From positions 1-22,463 of the IMG/VR virus record IMGVR_UViG_3300040960_000697: a stretch of DNA of 22,463 bases; one strand, given 5' to 3'. Positions 1-6,331 of this stretch are shown here, one piece after another. Both the position numbers and the translations under genes were made by a program. The stretch's first letter is position 1. Each line of letters begins with the position of its first letter. Source of the stretch: a virus. Below the pieces are notes generated by a model. The model was not told where the DNA came from, did no database searches, and was given only the letters and a program-made list of their open reading frames with translations.

Positions 1-72
1 GACGTTACTAGCGAAGGAGAAAGAATACAAATTAATATAGGCATCGAGCCGGACGAAGATAATGAGGAGTAA
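1..72 (+). CDS. Probable small terminase subunit, C-terminal end (partial)
   Basis: Open from the window edge in frame 1 to TAA at 70-72; only 23 residues are visible. The visible tail is acidic and polar, with an alternating Ile/Asn stretch and a final run of Asp and Glu. The identification is positional: the large terminase follows within about 130 bp, and the small subunit, which recognises phage DNA for packaging, is usually encoded just upstream. Nothing in the 23 residues proves it. The stop overlaps the start of the next ORF by 11 bases. Confidence 0.45.
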   Translation, partial: DVTSEGERIQINIGIEPDEDNEE

Positions 73-211
73 ATTATTAGAAGAAAATAGAAGAAAGAGA
101 AAGGAGTTTAGAACTAAGGTTAGTGCTATGCCTTTCGAGATTAGGTACACTACTTCGTGTAGATACGTAGGTGCTAAATTTAGAAGGACTCGTACTTATG
201 GTGAAGAATGA
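62..211 (+). CDS. Small basic hypothetical protein (49 aa)
   Basis: An ATG at 62 inside the end of the preceding gene opens a 49-codon frame ending in TGA at 209-211, which overlaps the large terminase start by 14 bases. Such nested overlaps are the rule in this window. The product is strongly basic, rich in Arg and Lys at both ends, with one Cys in the middle and no membrane segment. I recognise no family. Sitting between the probable terS and terL, it could be a packaging accessory or nucleic-acid-binding protein, but that is inference. The main support is tight packing and the lack of any other frame covering 73-197. Confidence 0.5.
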   Translation: MRSKLLEENRRKRKEFRTKVSAMPFEIRYTTSCRYVGAKFRRTRTYGEE

Positions 212-1517
212 CATAAACTTAACTAAGAAACAAGCATTAGCGTTTAAATACCTAAATGACAAGGAGACTATAGAGGTGTTATACGGTGGGAGTGCCGGAG
301 GGGGTAAGTCCTTCTTCGGTGTTCTTTGGTTAATACATAATTGTATAAAATATCCGGGTACTAGATGGTTAATGGGACGTTCTAAATTAGATGCTTTAAA
401 GAAAACCACCCTTAACTCTTTCTTTGACGTTACCGGAATGTTAGGTATTGACTCGGAGTATAATTATAACGCTAACGAGAAAACTATAACTTTTAAAAAT
501 AAATCTCAGATAGTTCTAAAGGATTTGTTTCTATATCCTTCAGACCCTAACTTCGATAGTTTAGGTTCTCTTGAGATTACTGGCGCTATGATAGACGAGG
601 CTAACCAAGTGGTAGAAAAAGCTAAGAATATTGTAGTATCAAGGATTCGTTATAAGTTAAATGAGTATAATTTAACACCTAAGCTATTAATGACTTGTAA
701 CCCTGCTAAGAATTGGGTTTTTACTTCATTCTTTAAACCTAGCGTAGATAACTGTTTACCTAAGCATAGAAAGTTTATCCAAGCTTTAGCAACAGATAAT
801 AAGCACTTACACCCTTCCTATATAGAATCTTTAAAAAGGTTAGATGAAGCTTCTAAACAGAGGCTTTTATATGGTAATTGGCAGTATGATGATGATTTAG
901 CTAAACTATTTCCTTTTGAAAATATAGTAGACGCTTATACTAATGAGTTTGTAACTGAAGGAGAAAAGTATATAACTGCGGATATAGCTCGTTTTGGTAA
1001 TGATAGTACCGTTATAGCTTTATGGAACGGTTGGAGATTAGAGAGGGTTATTAAGCTTGATAAATACGATACAGTCCAAACATCACAAGAAATTAGAAAG
1101 TTAGCTACGGAAAACTATATTCCTATGAGTAGGGTTATAGCTGATGCTGACGGAATTGGAGGAGGAGTCGTAGACCAATTAAGATGCAAGAGCTTTGTAA
1201 ATAACTCGACTCCGGTTAAGGTTGAAGGGTCTAAGCAAAACTTTAGTAATTTAAAAAGTCAATGCTATTTTCATTTAGCTGAGAAGTTTAAAAAGAAAGA
1301 GGTTTATTTAATAGATAGCACTTTTAAAGAACAGTTAAACGAAGAGTTATCTTTAATCCGTAGAAAAGATATGGATAAAGATGTTAAATGGGCGGTAGAA
1401 GGTAAAGAGACTATTAAAACTATGTTAGGTCGCTCCCCAGATATTGCAGACACCGTAATGATGCGTAGCTATTTCGACCTTGTAGGCTCTAAATCTTGGA
1501 TAGACGATTTAATCTAA
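198..1517 (+). CDS. terL: Terminase large subunit
   Basis: ATPase-nuclease motor that pumps phage DNA into the prohead and cuts it. From the ATG at 198 the protein has 439 residues, a normal length. Walker A is GGSAGGGKS at residues 30-38, Walker B ends in D133-E134 within GAMIDEAN, and the coupling motif TCNP lies at 166-169. The C-terminal RNase H-like nuclease shows acidic metal ligands at D262 (ITADIARFGND), D316/D318 (IADADGIGGG) and D415/D418 (SPDIADTV). The frame is open from a GTG at 171, but the ATG at 198, preceded by AGAAGGA about ten bases upstream, is a more natural start; residues before it add nothing family-like. The order of motifs makes the call secure. Confidence 0.95.
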   Translation: MVKNDINLTKKQALAFKYLNDKETIEVLYGGSAGGGKSFFGVLWLIHNCIKYPGTRWLMGRSKLDALKKTTLNSFFDVTGMLGIDSEYNYNANEKTITFKNKSQIVLKDLFLYPSDPNFDSLGSLEITGAMIDEANQVVEKAKNIVVSRIRYKLNEYNLTPKLLMTCNPAKNWVFTSFFKPSVDNCLPKHRKFIQALATDNKHLHPSYIESLKRLDEASKQRLLYGNWQYDDDLAKLFPFENIVDAYTNEFVTEGEKYITADIARFGNDSTVIALWNGWRLERVIKLDKYDTVQTSQEIRKLATENYIPMSRVIADADGIGGGVVDQLRCKSFVNNSTPVKVEGSKQNFSNLKSQCYFHLAEKFKKKEVYLIDSTFKEQLNEELSLIRRKDMDKDVKWAVEGKETIKTMLGRSPDIADTVMMRSYFDLVGSKSWIDDLI

Positions 1518-1643
1518 TAAAATTAATCACGCTGAAAATAAGGGAGTTAGAAATTAATTATTGTCCCGAAAATTGACATTATTTGTGACACTAATTAAGA
1601 AAATATCTAAAAACTTAAATAGTGGAAGATTATGAGTAAAAAC

Positions 1644-1703
1644 TGTATGATAAACGATACAAAACAAGCTAAAAAGCGTGTTAATGTATTATAAACGATA
1701 CAA
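1644..1703. promoter_or_regulatory. Two operator-like dyads, TGTAT-N8-ATACA
   Basis: TGTATGATAAACGATACAA at 1644-1662 and TGTATTATAAACGATACAA at 1685-1703 differ by one base in 19. Each contains a perfect inverted repeat, TGTAT and ATACA, separated by eight bases. The copies start 41 bp apart, close to four helical turns, so dimers bound at both would face the same side. This looks like a pair of binding sites for a dimeric regulator; the protein is unknown. Confidence 0.45.
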
Positions 1704-1753
1704 TTTAAAATAGGTTAAAAGACGTTCATTCATAACTTTATTTTTTAATGTTT

Positions 1754-1781
1754 AGAGAGGTTTAACCAGCCTCTCTTTTTT
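1754..1781 (+). terminator. Intrinsic terminator downstream of terL
   Basis: A 7-bp stem, AGAGAGG (1754-1760) with CCTCTCT (1770-1776), a 9-base loop and a following run of T. It lies 237 bp after the terL stop, leaving a long 3' untranslated stretch that includes the two operator-like dyads. Confidence 0.8.
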
Positions 1782-1903
1782 ATTAAGTCTGATAGGTAAA
1801 ACCAACAAAAAACTGTTTTAAACTATGCAAAAATAATTACGGTATACCTCTATAAAATTTGAATAAATATAAAACATCATAAAAAGCTAACTAATTAAAT
1901 AAC

Positions 1904-2020
1904 AGTTAGTTTAATCCTTTCGAACCCTTTCAAACCCTTTCAAAGCCTTTAAAACCCTTTCGAACTATTACGTAAGTCTTTCTAAATTAAATTAAAGTTT
2001 AAGTTAAAGCTTAATACAAG
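1904..2020. repeat. Two-copy intergenic element, copy 1
   Basis: Shares four blocks in the same order with 14192-14290: AGTTAGT, 10-bp repeats of the CCTTTCAAAG type, a 26-bp block (1971-1996) beginning CGTAA and ending in TTTCTAAATTAAATTAAA (23 of 26 matches), and AGCTTAATACAAG (2008-2020, one mismatch). It is non-coding in both places. Function unknown; a regulatory or replication role is possible. Confidence 0.6.
1916..1965. repeat. Five tandem 10-bp repeats (CCTTTCRAAC)
   Basis: The units are CCTTTCGAAC, CCTTTCAAAC, CCTTTCAAAG, CCTTTAAAAC and CCTTTCGAAC, without gaps. A 10-bp period close to one DNA turn suggests protein binding on one face or bendable DNA. It is not CRISPR-like because there are no spacers. 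Confidence 0.75.
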
Positions 2021-2030
2021 TTTAAGTTAA
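1995..2030. repeat. Direct repeat AAGTTTAAGTTAA
   Basis: The 13-mer occurs at 1995-2007 and again at 2018-2030, 23 bp apart start to start, bracketing the AGCTTAATACAAG block. It is very AT-rich and adjoins the 10-bp array. Confidence 0.5.
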
Positions 2031-2233
2031 GAGTAATAGTCGCGTGACACACAAGCACGGACTAACGTCCTACAAACTACAATTTCTATTTTAAGCGATT
2101 TAAGACGTTTTCTAAGACTAAGTTAATAGATAATACTATTTTAAGTTTAAAGTTCGTTAGAACGTCTAAAAAGTGCCTTAAAAAGGATTTATTTAATTAG
2201 GAATAAGTCAGAAAAGTTTAATATCTTTAAGTA

Positions 2234-2473
2234 ATGAATATTAACGATACTATACGAGAGACTCAATATAGCGCTACAGTAGAGCAGCTTACAAGCGTTG
2301 TAGAGTGGTATATTAGGGAAAAGAAAGGAGTAGATGTTAAGATTGATATGTACTCCGATTCTATTACAGGTCGTAATAGGATAAACCCTGTATTGTTTAA
2401 GGTCTACGTTAATAAGCTATTTAAAGCTTACGTTAAAGCATTAGAGTATTATAAAAACGATTATAAAAAGTGA
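2234..2473 (+). CDS. Hypothetical protein (79 aa)
   Basis: First gene after the long non-coding region. The 79-residue product appears largely helical, with regularly spaced hydrophobic residues (VEWYIREKKGVDV, then VLFKVYVNKLFKAYVKALEYY) and a Lys-rich end; no membrane segment or known motif is seen. Its stop TGA (2471-2473) overlaps a GTG start of the next gene, so the two are probably translationally coupled. The ATG at 2234 has an A/T-rich leader and no strong Shine-Dalgarno site, like other genes here. I do not recognise the family. Confidence 0.65.
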   Translation: MNINDTIRETQYSATVEQLTSVVEWYIREKKGVDVKIDMYSDSITGRNRINPVLFKVYVNKLFKAYVKALEYYKNDYKK

Positions 2474-2685
2474 AATCGATTAAAGAACACGGATTACCAG
2501 AGACGGACAGAACGTACTTAGTGTATTCTCCTCATTATGAGCCTAAGCCATTCGAAGCTTACTTAGATGATAATGGAGATTGGCACGACGCTAGATTACC
2601 TAAGAGTGGTCTAGCTTTTATATTTTACGAGGTTTTAGAATACGAACCTATAGACATTATTGAAGATACAAGCGAACTATGGTAA
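2470..2685 (+). CDS. Small hypothetical protein, possibly DUF551-like (71 aa)
   Basis: Starts with GTG at 2470, overlapping the upstream stop (GTGA); no in-frame ATG is available early in the frame, and tight coupling supports the GTG. The pattern GLPETDRTYLVYSP, then an acidic stretch around DDNGDWHDARLP, recalls small DUF551-type phage proteins (LP..D..YLVY....W), but this is a weak likeness by eye and the length is marginal. The stop at 2683-2685 overlaps the next start. No catalytic motif is visible and function is unknown. Confidence 0.6.
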   Translation: MKSIKEHGLPETDRTYLVYSPHYEPKPFEAYLDDNGDWHDARLPKSGLAFIFYEVLEYEPIDIIEDTSELW

Positions 2686-3365
2686 AAGGACACTTAAAAA
2701 GAGAAGGAGAAAGGATAGACTTTACTATGCCTGAGAGTTGGAACGAACTAACCTTAGAGACTTACGAGAAGATAAACGAAGAAATGGACTCCTTAGAGAT
2801 ATTTTCTACGCTATCTGGATTAGACATCGAGTTAGTAAAAAGGTGCGACGTGCAAGAAATCGAATTTTTAGTAAGTCAGATTGATGTTTTATTCAATACT
2901 AAAGACCTAGAATCTGACACCGAACCGGTGGGAGAGTTCTTAATTAACGATAGAAGGTTTATAGTTCCTAGTGATATTAACAGTATTAAAGCAGGTCAAT
3001 ACTGGGATATTAAGAAGATAGAAGACAATTATAGAGACAAGCCATTATTAGCTATTAGAAAGCTGTTAGCGTTCTTTATATTAGAGGAAGGTAAGGAATA
3101 CAACTACAAGGATACGGACGAGAAGTATGAGCTATTTAAACAGCTAGACGTATTAACAGCTTATAGAATACGTAGTTTTTTTTTGACCAATCTTCTCTTA
3201 TCTATAAACGATTCGAACCTCTCTTTAATAAAGAGTACGAAGCTAAAGAACTTAAAGCGGGTTATGACGTTATTAGTAGGAAGTATGGTAGCTTACTTAC
3301 CGTCTATAGTTTGGCTCAAGATAAAGCGATTATTAGCGCTATTTTTGGGGAAAAGGAAAAGATAA
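2679..3365 (+). CDS. Same gene, zero-frame product (228 aa)
   Basis: Without a shift the frame passes through the T9 run and continues to TAA at 3363-3365. The first 168 residues are shared with the longer product; the last 60 (from LTNLLLSINDSN) become hydrophobic then very basic, ending LFLGKRKR, and look less like a folded domain than the -1 frame. This ending leaves 82 bp before the next gene, which is unusual in this tightly packed stretch. Both forms may be made, as for lambda G and GT, or only the longer one may be functional. Confidence 0.5.
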   Translation: MVKGHLKREGERIDFTMPESWNELTLETYEKINEEMDSLEIFSTLSGLDIELVKRCDVQEIEFLVSQIDVLFNTKDLESDTEPVGEFLINDRRFIVPSDINSIKAGQYWDIKKIEDNYRDKPLLAIRKLLAFFILEEGKEYNYKDTDEKYELFKQLDVLTAYRIRSFFLTNLLLSINDSNLSLIKSTKLKNLKRVMTLLVGSMVAYLPSIVWLKIKRLLALFLGKRKR

Positions 3366-3448
3366 CGGACTATAAAGTAGGAGAGATTTTTACCTACTTA
3401 CTGATTAAGCAAGAAAAAAACGAATGTGATATAAAATATAATAAGTAA
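2679..3448 (+). CDS. Probable tail-assembly-chaperone-type protein, -1 frameshifted product (256 aa)
   Basis: Read as 2679-3182 joined at a -1 shift to 3182-3448, this gives 256 residues. The first 168 start around TMPESWNELTLETYEKI, typical of a phage family with a MP-x-x-W-x-x-L/V-T opening. After the shift come 88 further residues (FDQSSLIYKRFEPLF through KYGSLLTVYSLA), with no stop until TAA at 3446-3448, which overlaps the next ATG in the TAATG style used throughout this window. That precise junction argues the -1 frame is really translated. Chaperones of this class are often expressed in short and frameshifted forms to guide the tube onto the tape measure; the assignment here rests on context and the shift. 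A second possible start is the ATG at 2727, preceded by GGAGAAAGGA. A genuine frame-disrupting mutation or a base-count error in the T9 run is the alternative. Confidence 0.6.
3176..3184 (+). other. T9 slippery run / probable frameshift site
   Basis: Nine T in a row, read in the zero frame as AGT TTT TTT TTG. A -1 slip on T-TTT-TTT re-pairs perfectly and enters the long downstream frame; one extra U by transcriptional slippage has the same effect. One T fewer gives TGA at once (3184-3186). No Shine-Dalgarno-like stimulator is seen just upstream; the nearest hairpin (CTCTT-TAATA-AAGAG, 3221-3235) is far for a classical stimulator. Confidence 0.65.
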
Positions 3449-3942
3449 TGAATTTAAGTACAGTACAGAATATCTTTAAAGACTTAGCTACTAAGCATAA
3501 AGCTATTAAGACTTTTTACACGGGGTTAGCTTCGGAGTTTAATACGGACTTCGAATTAACTTATCCGGCTTTAGTAGTAGACCCAGTTAGTATAACTAAG
3601 TCAGCTAGAGAAGGGTTCTTCGTTAATAATTGGAATCTAGTAGTGGAGATTATAGATATATTATCCGAAGAGAGAACTATGGACGAGGTTAATACTACTT
3701 TAGATTCTACTCAAAGGATATTAGACCAAGTTATAAGTCGTTTTATTACGGACTTTAACGATACTATTTTAACCTACGATAACGAGAGCGAGAGAGCAGA
3801 TTGGACTATTCAAGATAACTTTACTGTCTTACCTTTAATAGATGACGAGGATAAGAATCATACGGGGTGGCAAGTATCATTTACAATAACCGAGCAAGTA
3901 AGATTTAGTACTTGTTGTAACGACGACGTATTCGATGCCTAG
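3448..3942 (+). CDS. Probable tail terminator / tail completion protein (164 aa)
   Basis: A mixed alpha/beta protein of 164 residues: an N-terminal helix (LSTVQNIFKDLATKHKAIKTFY), then FELTYPALVVDPVSI, a strand WNLVVEIIDILS, a long helix (MDEVNTTLDSTQRILDQVISRFI) and a C-terminal strand GWQVSFTITEQVRF. This size and alternation resemble tail-terminator or neck proteins that cap the finished tail tube, and the gp10-like gene immediately downstream fits. Two adjacent Cys occur near the end. No motif proves the role; another minor virion protein is possible. Its ATG overlaps the -1 frame stop of the previous gene and its stop overlaps the next start by 8 bases. Confidence 0.55.
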   Translation: MNLSTVQNIFKDLATKHKAIKTFYTGLASEFNTDFELTYPALVVDPVSITKSAREGFFVNNWNLVVEIIDILSEERTMDEVNTTLDSTQRILDQVISRFITDFNDTILTYDNESERADWTIQDNFTVLPLIDDEDKNHTGWQVSFTITEQVRFSTCCNDDVFDA

Positions 3943-4393
3943 ACCTTTCTCACAGACTTTTATTAGGGTTAAGATAGCCGGATTCGATATGATAGACGGT
4001 ATTATAGATGACCTTAATAAAGAAAAGAAGAACGCTACAGGAGACTTAGCGAAGTCTTTAAGGGTAGAAGCTTCCGAGTTAGGAGGTATAGTATCGGTTA
4101 GGTTTAAGGCTAAGAGTTATTGGAAGTTCGTAGACAAGGGAAGGAAACCCGGTAAACGACCTCCTATAGCGCCTTTAGAAAGATGGGTAACTACTAAGCT
4201 AGGAATAACGGACGAGGGTAGTGTAAGGTCTATAGCCTTCGCTATCGCTAATAAGATTAAGAAGAGAGGTATTAAACCTACTTATATCTTTAGAAATAAT
4301 ATAGATAAGTTTAAAGGTAACTTAAAAACCCTTATATTAAATACGGGTAAAGAGGATGTAACTTTAGAAATTAGAAAAATTTTAAATAGATGA
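3935..4393 (+). CDS. HK97 gp10-like head-tail connector / tail completion protein (152 aa)
   Basis: The 152-residue protein has the features of gp10-like connector proteins: an N-terminal amphipathic helix, a beta segment ending in a conserved-looking YWKFVDKGRKPGKRPPIAPL turn (about residues 66-85), a helix with WVTTKLGI, and a basic IKKRGIKPTYIFRNNI segment. In known relatives this family joins the head connector to the tail or completes the tail end. It follows a terminator-like protein, as expected in a neck module. It starts with ATG at 3935 inside the previous gene and ends with TGA overlapping the next ATG (ATGA). Confidence 0.65.
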   Translation: MPRPFSQTFIRVKIAGFDMIDGIIDDLNKEKKNATGDLAKSLRVEASELGGIVSVRFKAKSYWKFVDKGRKPGKRPPIAPLERWVTTKLGITDEGSVRSIAFAIANKIKKRGIKPTYIFRNNIDKFKGNLKTLILNTGKEDVTLEIRKILNR

Positions 4394-4815
4394 GTACAAT
4401 ATTATCAACTACTTTCGGTGCTACCGTAACTATCAACGGAACTACTTACGCGGTAAGTAATAACGAGAGTATAACATTAACGGGAGAAGACGCGGTATTA
4501 CAGACAGTAAACGTACCTACTTCGGAGACTACTTTAGCTAACTTAGGAGCAGTTGGACCTGCTTCTTTAACAGACTTAAGCTACTTAATAGTAATTAATA
4601 GAGACGGAACAAACTTTGTAAGATTAAGGCTATCGGATACTGGAGGAGCTACTATGGATGTTAAGTTAGGAGCAGGAAAAGCTTTTGTATTTAACACAAG
4701 GGAGTTAAGCGTATCGGCTACAGAGGGCGCTTTTGCTTCGTTCTCTAATATCGACAATATTAAAGCTCAGGCGGATACTGCTGCTTGTGATGTAGAACTT
4801 TTATTAGCGTACTAA
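4390..4815 (+). CDS. Small beta-rich structural protein (141 aa)
   Basis: Rich in Thr, Ser, Ala and Gly with alternating strands and few charges, like an exposed virion protein. The segment LSYLIVINRDGTNFVRLRLSDTG, then a strand-rich AGKAFVFNTRELSV and a C-terminal IKAQADTAACDVELLLAY, suggests one compact beta domain. There is no signal peptide or membrane segment. It lies between connector genes and large tail-tip genes, so a tail or decoration role is reasonable but not shown. The product name is unknown to me beyond a general resemblance to small phage proteins of marine origin. Confidence 0.6.
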   Translation: MSTILSTTFGATVTINGTTYAVSNNESITLTGEDAVLQTVNVPTSETTLANLGAVGPASLTDLSYLIVINRDGTNFVRLRLSDTGGATMDVKLGAGKAFVFNTRELSVSATEGAFASFSNIDNIKAQADTAACDVELLLAY

Positions 4816-4816
4816 T

Positions 4817-6331
4817 ATGGCTTTAACGGTAATTCAAAGACCGGATAGCTATAGTGCAGCTTATTTACCGGTAGAATACAAATTTACTTCTGACTTATCT
4901 CCTAATTCAATATCTGGAGAGTCGGACTCTAACGGTACTTTATTTGGTTCTGATAACTCAGGAGAAGATATTTTAGTAGGTACTCAGCCTTTACCTTTAG
5001 TAGTAGGAGATTACGTTTACTTAGAGAATGCAGGAGTTTATAACGGAGTACATAGAGTTAGTTCTATTAATAACGGTACTGAAGGAGTAAGCGTGACGGG
5101 TTTCTTTATAGATACTCCAGTAACTACAGAGACTACATTACCGGGTATCCTTAAACAAGCTGTAGAGGTTAGTAAGTACTATAATAACTACAACGCTGTA
5201 GTAGACGTTTATATCTCCGGTAGCTTCGTAGTAAGGCTTAGGACTCGACGTAACTTCGATAACGAGTTCATATTCGATTTAAGTTCTATTATACAAGAGT
5301 ATTTAGGTTCTGACTTATTAGCTTTAGGTACTTCTACTTCATCTACTTCGGTAGACTTAAGTAAAGAAGTTTACGTTCAGTATGCGGAGGAATATGATGT
5401 TATTAGTAACGGTATCGCTACGTTAACTTTAACTAGCTTTACGGACGATAGCGCTAATACTTTTATAGGAGTAAATAGTACTATTCCTTACGTGTTTATG
5501 AACGACTTTACTATAAGTTCTGTTAATTATAATTTAGACGACTTTTATAGTACTAATGCTTTGTTTAACGGTGCTTCGGCTTATAATTGGCTTACTCTTC
5601 AACCAGAGGAGGTTAGGATAAGTAGTAACGACTCTTATCAGATGAGTTTTATTAACGCTACAGAGACTTATAACGGTGGTACTAATCCGATAGCGGTTAA
5701 CTTAGATTACGTGTTAAGGACTTATGATAATCAAGGCTCTTTAATAGCTACTAATATCATAGTAATAGATACGGATACTACGACTAATTTAGAAGGAGTT
5801 TATAACGTACCAGTAGGACCAAGTAACCTATCAGCTTATATAACTAGCGACGTAGTTAAGTATACGGTTCAAACTAGAATAGACGAATTTATCTTAGCTG
5901 ATTTAAGGACGTTTATAATAGAAGACGATTGTTCGCCTACTAGAGTAGAAAGACGTTTCGAGTGGGTTAATTCTTTAGGAGGTATAGACGCTTTTACTTT
6001 TAAGGGTAAAGAGGTTAGAGATATTGACGTAGAAAAGAGAACTTTTAAGAGAGTATTAAACGCTGTTAGGTCTATTCCTGAGCGTTCAGTAACTACTTTC
6101 GGAGTAGAGACTAAAGACGTTTATACAGTTAATAGCGGAATCGTATCTAAGAAAGAGAGAGACTGGTTATTAACTTTAGTAGAATCTCCTGAGGTTTACT
6201 TAGTGGTAGACGGATATAGATTACCGGTTCAAGTTAACACTACTTTCGGAGTAGAGAAGTTAGCAGAGTACTCTTATAACGTAACTATGGAGTACGAATT
6301 AGCTTATGAGAAAATAATACAACGTAATTAA
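4817..6331 (+). CDS. Tail-tip / baseplate structural protein (504 aa)
   Basis: A large, mostly beta protein. The N-terminal half includes VVGDYVYLENAGVYNGVHRV and VVDVYISGSFVVRLRTRRNFDNEFIFDL; the C-terminal third has RRFEWVNSLGGIDAFTFKGK followed by a module ending LTLVESPEVYLVVDGYRLPV and a final strand VTMEYELAYEK. That last arrangement recurs in tail proteins of Bacteroidota phages as I recall them, and looks like a distal-tail or baseplate ring component. It precedes another large tail protein and the tape measure, supporting tail assembly. No enzymatic motif is seen. Its stop overlaps the next ATG (TAATG). Confidence 0.65.
   Translation: MALTVIQRPDSYSAAYLPVEYKFTSDLSPNSISGESDSNGTLFGSDNSGEDILVGTQPLPLVVGDYVYLENAGVYNGVHRVSSINNGTEGVSVTGFFIDTPVTTETTLPGILKQAVEVSKYYNNYNAVVDVYISGSFVVRLRTRRNFDNEFIFDLSSIIQEYLGSDLLALGTSTSSTSVDLSKEVYVQYAEEYDVISNGIATLTLTSFTDDSANTFIGVNSTIPYVFMNDFTISSVNYNLDDFYSTNALFNGASAYNWLTLQPEEVRISSNDSYQMSFINATETYNGGTNPIAVNLDYVLRTYDNQGSLIATNIIVIDTDTTTNLEGVYNVPVGPSNLSAYITSDVVKYTVQTRIDEFILADLRTFIIEDDCSPTRVERRFEWVNSLGGIDAFTFKGKEVRDIDVEKRTFKRVLNAVRSIPERSVTTFGVETKDVYTVNSGIVSKKERDWLLTLVESPEVYLVVDGYRLPVQVNTTFGVEKLAEYSYNVTMEYELAYEKIIQRN

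Larger units (their letters stand above)
1518..2233. other. 716-bp non-coding region after terL
   Basis: By far the longest gap in the window. Only very short frames occur on either strand; the best is a 20-codon ATG frame at 1632-1694, which I do not call as a gene. The gap holds two operator-like dyads (1644-1703), an intrinsic terminator (1754-1781), a five-unit 10-bp tandem repeat (1916-1965) within a larger element repeated at 14192-14290, a direct repeat (1995-2030), and a locally GC-rich patch at 2039-2078 with the inverted repeat GGAC-TAAC-GTCC (2059-2070). It probably separates the terminase transcript from the next one and may hold a promoter, origin or packaging site; which of these is not settled by sequence alone. 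Confidence 0.75.

Noticed and set aside
171-197. GTG at 171 as the start of the large terminase
   Set aside because: The extra nine residues show no conserved pattern, and the ATG at 198 has a better upstream context.
77-409. 110-codon frame on the minus strand across the terL start
   Set aside because: It overlaps terL and the small upstream ORF entirely; its composition is that of an antisense shadow and all other genes are on the plus strand.
1573-1601. TTGACA followed 17 bp later by TAAGAA as a sigma70-type promoter
   Set aside because: The -10 box is poor, the probable host group uses a different promoter consensus, and no clear gene follows.
1632-1694. 20-codon ATG frame in the gap after terL
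   Set aside because: Too short to support, and it mainly reflects the two 19-bp dyads that it contains.
1851-1862. TATAAAATTTGA as a Bacteroidota -7 box
   Set aside because: Spacing between TA and TTTG is wrong, and no TTG element is found at the right distance upstream.
1916-1965. Tandem repeats as a CRISPR array
   Set aside because: The units are 10 bp and contiguous, without spacers.
3221-3235. Hairpin CTCTT-TAATA-AAGAG as frameshift stimulator
   Set aside because: It starts about 37 bases after the slippery run, beyond the usual 5-9 base spacing, and is weak.
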